Source: DASSFZ01 sp036514635
GTDB lineage: Bacteria; Chloroflexota; Anaerolineae; Fen-1058
Length of the DNA stretch: 64,000 nt
Reading direction: 5' to 3'
NCBI GenBank assembly: GCA_036514635.1
Contig: DATBWU010000164.1
Coordinates: 1-64,000 of the forward strand
Translations under genes and position numbers: made by a program
In this document: one piece after another, positions 1 through 7,191 of the stretch
How positions within the stretch are numbered: the first letter of the stretch is position 1
How the letters are laid out: each line of letters starts with the position of its first letter
Notes under the pieces: model-generated
Told to the model about the DNA's origin: nothing
Database searches by the model: none
Seen by the model: only the letters and a program-made list of their open reading frames with translations

Positions 1-463
1 ATCCCCGCCACGATTCGCGGATCACCAGCAAGCCGCGCTCGGCGTGGGTCAACTGCACAGCCTGCTCGACGGCCGTTTGCATCACGACATCCAGATCGCG
101 CCCGACGCGCGCCGAGGCCGATACTTCGTAGAGCGCGACCAGGTGATCGGTTGTGCGCACCAGTTCCTCGACCAGCAGGTCTGCCTGGGCTTCGGACTGA
201 AGCATGGCCTGGAGCAGTTGCGCCTGCGCGTCCAGCAAAGGCTCCAGCGCCGCCTTGCCGCCTTCCACGCACACAAAACCGTCGAGCACGGACTTACACA
301 GCGCACCACGCATTCGTTTGCCGGAAGCAAACTGCTCACGGCCCGAGGCATCGCGCCACACAAAGCGGCCTGCGCCGACCTTCGCCCAGGCCACGGCGAT
401 CGCGTCGAGCAGCGCCGCGTGTCGTGAAATGAATGTCGCCAGTATCTCAGAGCGCTCGGTCAT
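1..463 (-). CDS. GAF-domain signalling protein, 3' end outside window
   Basis: An open frame runs from an ATG at 463 off the left edge, so about 154 residues are visible and the C-terminus is missing. The first ~115 residues are mostly helical with no motif I recognise. From about residue 115 the pattern LVALYEVSASARVGRDLDVV followed by QTAVEQAVQLTHAERGLLVI is the usual opening of a GAF domain, a small-molecule or redox sensing module. Proteins starting this way normally continue into more GAF domains and a histidine kinase, a PP2C phosphatase or a cyclase; which applies here cannot be told. The leader on the right is a long gene-free stretch, so it probably has its own promoter. It is a GAF protein with fair confidence; the output domain is unknown. 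Confidence 0.7.
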   Translation of the reverse strand, partial: MTERSEILATFISRHAALLDAIAVAWAKVGAGRFVWRDASGREQFASGKRMRGALCKSVLDGFVCVEGGKAALEPLLDAQAQLLQAMLQSEAQADLLVEELVRTTDHLVALYEVSASARVGRDLDVVMQTAVEQAVQLTHAERGLLVIRESWRG

Positions 464-641
464 CGGGTCCACAACGATCCTCGCAACCGTCCAGGCTAAT
501 TGTAATCCGATCGATCGCGTCGTGTGAGTGACAACTTGATGAAGAAAGCGCCGCACAGCGTGTGCCAATTCACGCCAAACGCCGATCAGTGTTTTTATCT
601 GGAGCAGATTTAACACTGGGCAAACTGGATGTTCAATTGGT

Positions 642-670
642 TTGACACATGAAACGGGCAACGCTATAAA
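642..670 (+). promoter_or_regulatory. Sigma70-type promoter with no gene downstream
   Basis: TTGACA at 642-647 and TATAAA at 665-670 are separated by exactly 17 bases. This is a near-consensus promoter pointing right. No plus-strand gene follows: a transcript starting near 677 would run toward the 3' end of the minus-strand oxidoreductase gene that ends at 855. The rest of the gene-free stretch 464-854 holds nothing else I can identify. Confidence 0.4.
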
Positions 671-854
671 CTGTAACGGGAGCGCGACACGACCACTCCA
701 TGCAACTGAAGCGGTCGCCTGGATCGAGTTTCTGGAATGTAAATGTGACGAGAACGGCGCGCCAGCCTGGTTTGTGGGATCGGGGGAATGAAGGGATATC
801 GATGCCGTCGAACGCAGCCCCAGGCTGCGACAAAAACGAAATCGGGTTCCTCCG

Positions 855-2138
855 TCACTGTATCCGGTCGAGGAACTTGTACCCTAGCGCGACCAAGGGC
901 AGGAACCATGGCCGGCCGTCATAGAGAGGTATCGCGCGAAACTTCATTGCCCGGAAAGGATTCTGATCGTCTCTGCCCAACATCACGTCGGCCATCTTCG
1001 CGCCGAGATAGGTCGCCATCGCCACGCCGTGGCCGGCGTAGCCTGCCGCGTAATAAACGCCGTTCTCGAACCGGCCCGCATGGGGCAGCCGGTCAAGCGT
1101 GAAGCACACGTTGCCGCTCCACACGTACTCGACGCGGACATCACTCAACTCCGGAAATATGTGCAGCATGTCGCGGCGCAGAATCTCCGCGCTCTGGCGA
1201 TCCGAGTCCGCTGTCGGCGGCACGAATGCGGCGCGCCCGCCGAAAAGCAATCGGTTGTCGCTCGATAGACGGTAGTAGTGCAGGAAATTCTTTGAGTCCG
1301 ATACGACCCGACGGTTCGGCAACAGCCGATCGGCGATGTCGGAGCGCAGCGGCTCGGTGGCGATGATGTAGGAGCCGATGGGGATCACGCGGCGGCGCAG
1401 CGCGGGCAGGGCCGCATCGGTGTAGCCGTTCGTCGCGACCAGCACCGCGCCCGCTTCGATCGTTCCTCTGCCGGTCTCGACCTTGAAACGCGACCCGCTC
1501 CGCTCGATTGCACGTGCGGGGGTCTTCTCCAAGAACGTGGCCCCGGCGCGCTCGGCGGCACGCGCCAGCCCGCGCACGTATTGTGTGGGATTCAGCCGTG
1601 CACTGTGCGGATCGACCATCAGGCCATAATAGGCATCCGTGCCGATCTCGCGGCGCTGTTCGGCGCGCGGCACGATCTGGAAATGGCAATCGAACTCGCG
1701 CGCCAGCAGTTCCTGCGTGCGCTTGAAGCCCTCAAAGTGCTTCGACTTGCTGGCCGCGTCGATGTTGCCGCAACGCACGAACTCACACTCGATGCGCTCT
1801 TTGGCGATCAGGTCCTCGACAAACTGAATCGACTGCGTCGTCGAGGCGTACAAACGCTTGGCCGTGGGCAGCCCGTAGCGGGCAATCAGCGTCTGCACGC
1901 CGAGTTTCAATCCGGTGAGCACCTGCCCGCCGTTGCGCGAACTGGCGCCCCAGCCAATTGTCTCCTTCTCCAGCACGGCGACTGACGCGCCCGACTTCGC
2001 CAATTGCCGCGCCGCCGACAGGCCGGTGTATCCTCCGCCGATCACGACGGCATCCACGCGCGGCGGCAAAGGCCGAGCAGTGTAAGCCGGTAGCGCCGGG
2101 GCCGTGTCCCACCAGTAAACGGACGCCTTGAAGGTCAC
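855..2138 (-). CDS. FAD-dependent amine oxidoreductase (DAO family)
   Basis: A 427-residue flavoprotein of the glycine oxidase / gamma-glutamylputrescine oxidase class. The FAD-binding Rossmann motif VIGGGYTGLSAA lies at residues ~32-43, followed by the acidic strand end VAVLEKE. GWGASSRNGGQ is the flavin-contact motif typical of PuuB/OrdL-like enzymes, and the C-terminal FENGVYYAAGYAGHGVAM is the conserved second FAD motif. It probably oxidises a secondary amine or N-substituted amino compound in the cytoplasm; the substrate is not predictable. I chose the GTG at 2138 rather than the ATG at 2174, because GGAGG stands seven bases upstream and the GTG overlaps the TGA of the pabB-pabC gene (GTGA), indicating translational coupling. 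Length fits the family. Confidence 0.88.
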   Translation of the reverse strand: MTFKASVYWWDTAPALPAYTARPLPPRVDAVVIGGGYTGLSAARQLAKSGASVAVLEKETIGWGASSRNGGQVLTGLKLGVQTLIARYGLPTAKRLYASTTQSIQFVEDLIAKERIECEFVRCGNIDAASKSKHFEGFKRTQELLAREFDCHFQIVPRAEQRREIGTDAYYGLMVDPHSARLNPTQYVRGLARAAERAGATFLEKTPARAIERSGSRFKVETGRGTIEAGAVLVATNGYTDAALPALRRRVIPIGSYIIATEPLRSDIADRLLPNRRVVSDSKNFLHYYRLSSDNRLLFGGRAAFVPPTADSDRQSAEILRRDMLHIFPELSDVRVEYVWSGNVCFTLDRLPHAGRFENGVYYAAGYAGHGVAMATYLGAKMADVMLGRDDQNPFRAMKFRAIPLYDGRPWFLPLVALGYKFLDRIQ

Positions 2139-3949
2139 GCCGTTCCTCCAGCCTCCAGCACCGCATCGATCCACTTGCGCACCGAGTTGATCAGATACAT
2201 CGTCTGGCCGTCCTTGATCTCCTCCAGCCGGATCACTCGCTCGCGGATGACATTCTGTTCCAGAAGCCAGGCGCGGAATGTGCCCGGCAGTAATCCGCAG
2301 GTCACCGGCGGCGTGACGAGCGCCCCGTCCTTTTCGACGACGATGTTGGCGATGGTCGATTCGGTGAGCTCGCCGCGCTCATTCCACACCAACACATCAT
2401 CGTAGCCGGGTCGGGCTGCGCGAGCCGCTTCATAGGCCGGGCGGCGGGTCGTCTTGTGGTATAGAAAAGGATCGTTCGAGTCGATGGGCTGCGCGGCCAG
2501 CGCCACGCGCGCGGGCTGCCGGATTGGGATGCGGTCGAGCGGCGTGGCCCGTACATCCAATCGGCCCTGCCGAGACACAACCAATTGCACCTTGTGGTCG
2601 CAGCGATCCAGCGTTGGGCTTAATGCCGCGAGTCGCTCGCCAACACGCTGCACGTCGAGGGGGATGCCGAAGTACTCTGCCGAGTCGGCTAATCGCTGTG
2701 TGTGTCGATCGAGCAAGAAGTAGCCCGACTCCGGTGTCCATAACAGTGACTCCAACAGATCGAAGTCGCGCCGTGCCTGCGTCAGCACCTGGGCCTTCAA
2801 CTGGCACTCGCGATATTCATCGGCTGCATCCGAATCCCATACGATCCCACCGCCTATGCCGTACTCGGCCGTCCCCGCCTTGCGATCGATCGTGACCGTG
2901 CGGATCGCGACATTGAACTGGGCGGTGCGTCCCGGCGCGAGGTAGCCGATGCAACCCGTGTAGACGCCGCGTGGTTCGGTCTCTAGCTCGGCGATGATGC
3001 GCATGGTGCGAACTTTCGGCGCGCCGGTGATCGACGCGCAGGGGAACAGCGCGGCCATGATCTGCCACCACGGCGCATCGGTCCTGGCTGTGGCGGTCGA
3101 AGTCATCTGCAATAGGGTGGGATAGCGTTCGATCGCAAACAGGGTCGGCACGCTCACCGATCCGATGTCGGCGATGCGCCCCATGTCGTTGCGGATCATG
3201 TCGACGATCATCACGTTCTCGGCGCGGTTCTTCTCGGAGTTTCGCAACCACTCCTGCTGAGCGCGGTCTTCGGCGAGCGTCCGGCCCCGTGCCGCCGTGC
3301 CCTTCATCGGCTTCGATATCAGGTCGCGCCCCTCCAGGCGAAAGAAGAGTTCGGGCGAGACGGAGCAGATCACGTGCGGCCCGGTATCGACAAAGGCGGA
3401 GTAGCTCGCCTGTTGCGCGCCGACCAGCCGTAGAAAAAGGTTCCACGGGTCGCCGCGGAATTGGGCGCGCAGACGGTAGGTGTAGTTGACCTGATAGGTA
3501 TATCCATCGGCAATGTCTTGCTTGATTCGAGCAATGGCTTGCGCGTACCCGATCCAATCGATCGAGGGCGTCCATTCACCGAGGGAGTAAGCCGAGGGTT
3601 CGGAAGGTGACGGCAGATCGATGGGGGCCACACGATCATACAGGCCGAACCACATTAACGGCAGTGACTTTGGCGCGCGAACGGCCAGTGCCGGGTCGAA
3701 CGCCGGCGCGGCTTCATACGACACGAAGCCCGCCGCGTGCAGGCCGCGCTGGGTGACAGCCTGTTCCACGTACCTCAATTGCGGCAGAACGCTGTCGAGG
3801 TTATCCGCCATGACGATCTCGACCGGATCGCGAAAGCGAAGCCAGCCGAGTTGTTCGCCCCGGCGCAGGACGACTTGACCGGCCCCACCGCTCACCCCAC
3901 TGCGCGGCGCATGTGTTGCCGGCGGAATGGCTGAATGGGGCGGGGGCAC
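2135..3949 (-). CDS. pabB: Aminodeoxychorismate synthase component I fused to aminodeoxychorismate lyase (PabB-PabC)
   Basis: A 604-residue bifunctional folate enzyme. Residues ~1-375 are a chorismate-binding domain: SVSPELFFRLEGRDLISKPM, KNRAENVMIVDMIRNDMGRI, and FPCASITGAPKVRTM with PRGVYTG are classic PabB motifs. It would make 4-amino-4-deoxychorismate from chorismate and ammonia. Residues ~390-604 are a PLP fold-type IV domain, with GELTESTIANIVV and GLLPGTFRAWLL, which would release pyruvate to give p-aminobenzoate. The glutaminase PabA is not in the window. The ATG at 3949 lies four bases after a small gene and the stop overlaps the start of the oxidoreductase, so the three form an operon. 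Fused PabB-PabC proteins of about 600 residues are a known arrangement. Confidence 0.94.
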   Translation of the reverse strand: MPPPHSAIPPATHAPRSGVSGGAGQVVLRRGEQLGWLRFRDPVEIVMADNLDSVLPQLRYVEQAVTQRGLHAAGFVSYEAAPAFDPALAVRAPKSLPLMWFGLYDRVAPIDLPSPSEPSAYSLGEWTPSIDWIGYAQAIARIKQDIADGYTYQVNYTYRLRAQFRGDPWNLFLRLVGAQQASYSAFVDTGPHVICSVSPELFFRLEGRDLISKPMKGTAARGRTLAEDRAQQEWLRNSEKNRAENVMIVDMIRNDMGRIADIGSVSVPTLFAIERYPTLLQMTSTATARTDAPWWQIMAALFPCASITGAPKVRTMRIIAELETEPRGVYTGCIGYLAPGRTAQFNVAIRTVTIDRKAGTAEYGIGGGIVWDSDAADEYRECQLKAQVLTQARRDFDLLESLLWTPESGYFLLDRHTQRLADSAEYFGIPLDVQRVGERLAALSPTLDRCDHKVQLVVSRQGRLDVRATPLDRIPIRQPARVALAAQPIDSNDPFLYHKTTRRPAYEAARAARPGYDDVLVWNERGELTESTIANIVVEKDGALVTPPVTCGLLPGTFRAWLLEQNVIRERVIRLEEIKDGQTMYLINSVRKWIDAVLEAGGTA

Positions 3950-3953
3950 GTCT

Positions 3954-4163
3954 CTACGCCTTGATCTTTGGCTGTAGTGTCATCAGATGCTCGGCGGCCT
4001 CTCGAACTGTGACCTTGCCATCCGCCAGCATTTGCTTCAAGGCATAATCCTGTGCCGTCGTCAATGGATACCCTTGATCGATCTCGACATCGAGGCGCAA
4101 TTCGGTCGCGTAACGCGGCTGCGCATTTAGACGCCTCTTCGCATTTCGTATCTTGATGGGCAT
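3954..4163 (-). CDS. Small protein of unknown function (69 aa)
   Basis: I chose the ATG at 4163 because GGAG lies six bases upstream; a longer reading from 4262 has no such signal. The product begins MPIKIRNAKRRLNAQPRY, is basic at the N-terminus, and becomes a probable helix pair with LTTAQDYALKQMLADGKVTV and REAAEHLMTLQ. Its stop is four bases before the start of pabB-pabC, so it heads that operon. I do not recognise the family. The size and the basic start would fit a small nucleic-acid-binding or regulatory protein, but nothing shows this directly. Confidence 0.55.
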   Translation of the reverse strand: MPIKIRNAKRRLNAQPRYATELRLDVEIDQGYPLTTAQDYALKQMLADGKVTVREAAEHLMTLQPKIKA

Positions 4164-4210
4164 GGGTATCTCCGACGGTTGAATTGCCTGACAATTATAG
4201 CCGATCCAGA

Positions 4211-4240
4211 AACGAGGCCGCGCGCCCGCGCGACCTCGTT
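4211..4240 (-). terminator. Intrinsic terminator after the CBS gene
   Basis: AACGAGG-CGCGCG arms at 4211-4224 and 4227-4240 form a stem of about 14 pairs on the minus strand; the single mismatch becomes a G-U wobble only in the minus-strand RNA. The minus transcript continues TTTCTGG. It lies downstream of the CBS-domain gene ending at 4290, so it probably ends the receiver/CBS transcript. Confidence 0.45.
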
Positions 4241-4289
4241 GTGTGATTACCAACCCACCCACAGACTTCAGAGCCTAAGGGTGGAGCTT

Positions 4290-4733
4290 CTACTCGCTGA
4301 GCAAGTTGATGAAGCACTGCAACACGTCGGTCTCGGTGACGATGCCGACCAGCCGGCTGCCTTCGACAACGGGGATGCCGCCGAACTTGCGATCGTGCAT
4401 CACGCGCACGGCGTCGAGCACTGAGGCGTCGGGCGCTAGCGTGACTGGATTGGGCGTCATGCACGCGGCGATCAGCACGCTATCGAGCAGCGCCTGATCC
4501 TCCCGGCGCTCACGCATGATGAACGGCGAGTTCAGCGCCAGGCGCACGTCGCGGTCGGAGACAATGCCGACTAGTTTGTCGCCGTCAACCACGGGCAGGC
4601 GGCGGCATTGATGCTGGCGCATGACCTCGGTCGCCACGCGCAGCGGATCGTCGGATCGAACCGTCACCGGATTGCGGGTCATGATCTCGGAGAGGCGTGG
4701 GGGCTTCATCTTGCGAGCATCCGTGTGCATCAA
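4290..4733 (-). CDS. CBS-domain pair protein
   Basis: A 147-residue stand-alone Bateman module. The first CBS domain (residues ~8-65) starts LSEIMTRNPVTVRSDDPLR and contains CRRLPVVDGDKLVGIVSDRD. The second (~80-140) contains MTPNPVTLAPDASVLDAVRV and FGGIPVVEGSRLVGIVTETD. Such pairs bind adenine nucleotides and usually act as energy sensors or regulate a partner. There is no catalytic or DNA-binding domain. Its start overlaps the end of the receiver gene by four bases (ATGA), so the two proteins are co-translated and may act together. The partner or ligand is not evident from the sequence. Confidence 0.9.
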   Translation of the reverse strand: MMHTDARKMKPPRLSEIMTRNPVTVRSDDPLRVATEVMRQHQCRRLPVVDGDKLVGIVSDRDVRLALNSPFIMRERREDQALLDSVLIAACMTPNPVTLAPDASVLDAVRVMHDRKFGGIPVVEGSRLVGIVTETDVLQCFINLLSE

Positions 4734-5101
4734 GGCTCGGCCATGCTGTGGCCGAGGATCGCTTCGGCCAGCCGGTTCGAGTCGATGTCCTTGAGCAGAT
4801 AGTCTTCTGCGCCCGCGTTTAGTGCGACCTGGCGCTCAAAATCGTCCAGATATGACGTGAGTGCGATCACGCGCACCGATGGACTCTCGGCGCGGATCGT
4901 GCGCAAGGCCTCCATTCCTCTGCCGTCGTTCGACTTCGGTTCGAGCAGCACGACATCGGGCCGTAAGGTGCGCACCTGGGCGATGCCCTGGCGGCTGTCG
5001 CCGGCCATTCCAACGACGTTGATCCCCGGCACGCGGCTCAGGCGCAAGGCCAATGCCTGCCGCGTCGATGTGTGACTGTCAATGATAAATAGCGTGGTCA
5101 C
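4730..5101 (-). CDS. Receiver-only response regulator lacking the phospho-acceptor Asp
   Basis: A 123-residue single REC domain without a DNA-binding output. The fold is clear: LFIIDSHTSTRQALALRL at the start, RPDVVLLEP in strand 3, VRVIALTSY (the conserved Thr/Ser), and AEDYLLKD with the conserved Lys. However, the phospho-acceptor Asp is Glu at position 54 (codon GAA), and the N-terminal acidic pair is Asp-Ser instead of Asp-Asp. This suggests a phosphorylation-independent pseudo-receiver that may mimic the phosphorylated state. It overlaps the CBS gene and lies 189 bases downstream of a GAF histidine kinase. A -10-like TATACT (minus strand, 5161-5166) could give it its own promoter. NarL-type receivers are the closest in sequence feel. 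Confidence 0.88.
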   Translation of the reverse strand: MTTLFIIDSHTSTRQALALRLSRVPGINVVGMAGDSRQGIAQVRTLRPDVVLLEPKSNDGRGMEALRTIRAESPSVRVIALTSYLDDFERQVALNAGAEDYLLKDIDSNRLAEAILGHSMAEP

Positions 5102-5290
5102 GGCACAAAATGTTTTCCCCGCTCTCGCACAGCACGGCTTATCCCTGGCTGGATGTCACGAGTATAGAGGCTGGGCTGAGGGGCTTTGGAGTGACATTCG
5201 TCCCCGTTCGTGCCTGACGGATGTAAGAGAGTGTCTTGATGGCCTACGGAGCGAGGTGAGGCCACCTTGTCTCCAAGCCGCCAGGCCCTA

Positions 5291-6982
5291 TCAGGCATCG
5301 GCCAGTGTGAATGGCATGCGCACCTGGATGCGTGTGCCGTTGCCCGATGCGCTATCGACAAGCCATTCGCCATTCAACACCCGCGCGCGCTCCTCCATAT
5401 TGCGCATGCCGTGACCGGCGATTTTATTCACCGTGGCTACGTCGAAGCCACGACCATCGTCTTTCAACTCCAGCACCAGGTGTTCGTCTTCGTAGCTCAA
5501 CGACAATTTGACGTTGCGCGCGCGAGCGTGCTTGGCGATGTTCGCCAGTCCTTCCTGCACGATGTGGAACAAGCCGTTCGCTAATCCCGGCCCGATCAGC
5601 GCGCTCAGCCTCCGGTCGATCGCCAGATCGACGTTGACGAAGGTGTTGGCCCGGAACGCCCGCACCAGTTCGAGCAGGCCGGTCGCCAGGTCTTTGCCCT
5701 CAAAGCGCTGCGGGCGCATGTCCAGGATGTAGGAGCGGAGGTCGCGGATCGCTTCGTTCAGGCCGTCGATCGCCTGGCCCAGGCGCTCGCGCGTCACCTG
5801 GGGTTGCTCGTCGAGCATGAGCGAAGCGTATTCGAGCGTCAGCCCGACGGCGTAGATCGACTGGATGATGCCATCGTGGAGTTCCATGCCGATGCGGGCA
5901 CGCTCTTCGATCACGGCCAGCCGCCGCACCTCGCTATACAGGCGCGCATTCTCCACCGCCACGGCGATCTGCTGGCCGATCGCTTTCAGCAGGATCAGAT
6001 TTCGCTCATCGAATTCTCTGGCGCGGCGCAATCCCAGCAGCAGTACGCCGATCACGCGCTCTTTCAGCAGCAGCGGGACACAGACAATCGACTTGATGCC
6101 GGCGCGGACGACCTCTTTGCGCGCGAAGCGAGTATCCTGGCTCAGGTCGGAGGTGATCAGCGGCTCGCCGGTTTCGGCGACGATGCCCGGATACCCCACG
6201 CCGCGCTCGAAGCGGGTCTCCGCGTAGAACGCATCGGCCAGATTGCCGCGATGCATGGCGCGCACCATGTCGCCGGTTGGGTCGTCGCGCAGGAACACCT
6301 CGCCCGCGTCGGCTTCCATCATCAACAGCAGCTTGTCGAGCGTGTCGCGCAGCAGCGAATCGAGGTCGAGCGACTGGGCGGCCGTGGTCGCGACGGTGTT
6401 CAGCGTTTCCAGCTCGCGATTGCGTTGGGCCAGTTGCCGCCCGCGCTCCACGGTCTCTTGCATCAAGCGCGCGTTGTCGATGGCGATGGCCGCGTGCGAC
6501 GCGAGCATCACGATCAGCCGCTCGTCGTCTTCGCTGAATTCGGGCGCGTCGATCTTGTCGGCGAGATACAGGTTGCCCAGCAGCCGCCCGCGCGACAGGA
6601 TCGGCACGCCCAGGAACGAGTGCATGCGGGGATGGTTGAGGCAAAAGCCGGCGGAGCGCGGATCGGCGGATATTTCCTGCACGCGGATCGCATGCGGCTC
6701 GCGCAGCAGCACGCCCAGCAAGCCCTCGCCGCGCGGCAGGTGAGCGATTCGCCCTGCTTGTTCAGGCGTCATTCCCGAATAGATGAACTGCTCCAGCCCG
6801 CCCTTCCCGTCGGGCACGCCCAACGCGCCGTACTTCGCGCCGACTAGCTCGCGCGCCAGATCGACGATGCGTTGAAGAACGCGGTCCAATCCCAGTTCGG
6901 CGGTGATCGCGATCGTCGCTTCGTTCAGCGCTTCCAACTGCGCGCGCAGTTTGCGCTCGGTCGATTCTTGTCGAGACAGCAT
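5291..6982 (-). CDS. GAF-GAF sensor histidine kinase, HisKA_3/NarX type
   Basis: A 563-residue soluble kinase. After a short coiled start there is a GAF domain (~20-170, with MHSFLGVPILSRGRLLGNLY), a linker coiled coil, and a second GAF (~190-345, with IKSIVCVPLLLKERVIGVL). The HisKA_3 dimerisation/phosphorylation domain carries ERARIGMELHDGIIQSIYAV with the phospho-accepting His. The ATPase domain has FHIVQEGLANIAKHARA and LKDDGRGFD, then GHGMRNMEERA. This is the DevS/NreB-like arrangement, in which GAF domains sense gases, redox state or small ligands. The usual partner is a NarL-type regulator with a helix-turn-helix; the only nearby receiver lacks both HTH and Asp. A minus-strand promoter at 7088-7115 probably serves it. 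Confidence 0.93.
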   Translation of the reverse strand: MLSRQESTERKLRAQLEALNEATIAITAELGLDRVLQRIVDLARELVGAKYGALGVPDGKGGLEQFIYSGMTPEQAGRIAHLPRGEGLLGVLLREPHAIRVQEISADPRSAGFCLNHPRMHSFLGVPILSRGRLLGNLYLADKIDAPEFSEDDERLIVMLASHAAIAIDNARLMQETVERGRQLAQRNRELETLNTVATTAAQSLDLDSLLRDTLDKLLLMMEADAGEVFLRDDPTGDMVRAMHRGNLADAFYAETRFERGVGYPGIVAETGEPLITSDLSQDTRFARKEVVRAGIKSIVCVPLLLKERVIGVLLLGLRRAREFDERNLILLKAIGQQIAVAVENARLYSEVRRLAVIEERARIGMELHDGIIQSIYAVGLTLEYASLMLDEQPQVTRERLGQAIDGLNEAIRDLRSYILDMRPQRFEGKDLATGLLELVRAFRANTFVNVDLAIDRRLSALIGPGLANGLFHIVQEGLANIAKHARARNVKLSLSYEDEHLVLELKDDGRGFDVATVNKIAGHGMRNMEERARVLNGEWLVDSASGNGTRIQVRMPFTLADA

Positions 6983-7087
6983 TCCCCCATCCTAATAAAG
7001 TCAACAACCTGCGAGCCGGGTCGGGAATCCGGCCCGATCCAGATCCAAGGTATTGCCTGAGAGCATATTCGAAGCGGTCTATGGACA

Positions 7088-7136
7088 AGTATAGCATAAG
7101 CGAGCGGTTGACCAAGCGCACTCGCTTGATTATACT
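7088..7136. promoter_or_regulatory. Divergent overlapping promoters with an inverted repeat
   Basis: On the plus strand TTGACC (7108-7113) and TATACT (7131-7136) are 17 bases apart and would start transcription near 7143, ahead of the methyltransferase. On the minus strand TTGGTC (complement of 7110-7115) and TATACT (complement of 7088-7093) are 16 apart and face the histidine kinase. The two -35 boxes overlap. AAGCGAG (7098-7104) and CTCGCTT (7121-7127) form an inverted repeat flanking the shared -35 region and could be an operator. Confidence 0.5.
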
Positions 7137-7191
7137 AAGGCCTGCTTTTCCACACCGGCTTTGACATTTCATACGCTTGAGTCGTACTCCT

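Noticed and set aside
788..1102. Plus-strand frames after the promoter at 642-670
   Set aside because: They are Arg/Ser-rich, have no ribosome site, and run into the antisense of the oxidoreductase gene. I keep the promoter only as an orphan signal.
5804..6847. Plus-strand open frame (347 codons)
   Set aside because: It mirrors the GAF-GAF histidine kinase. The kinase shows all expected motifs, so the opposite frame is a shadow.
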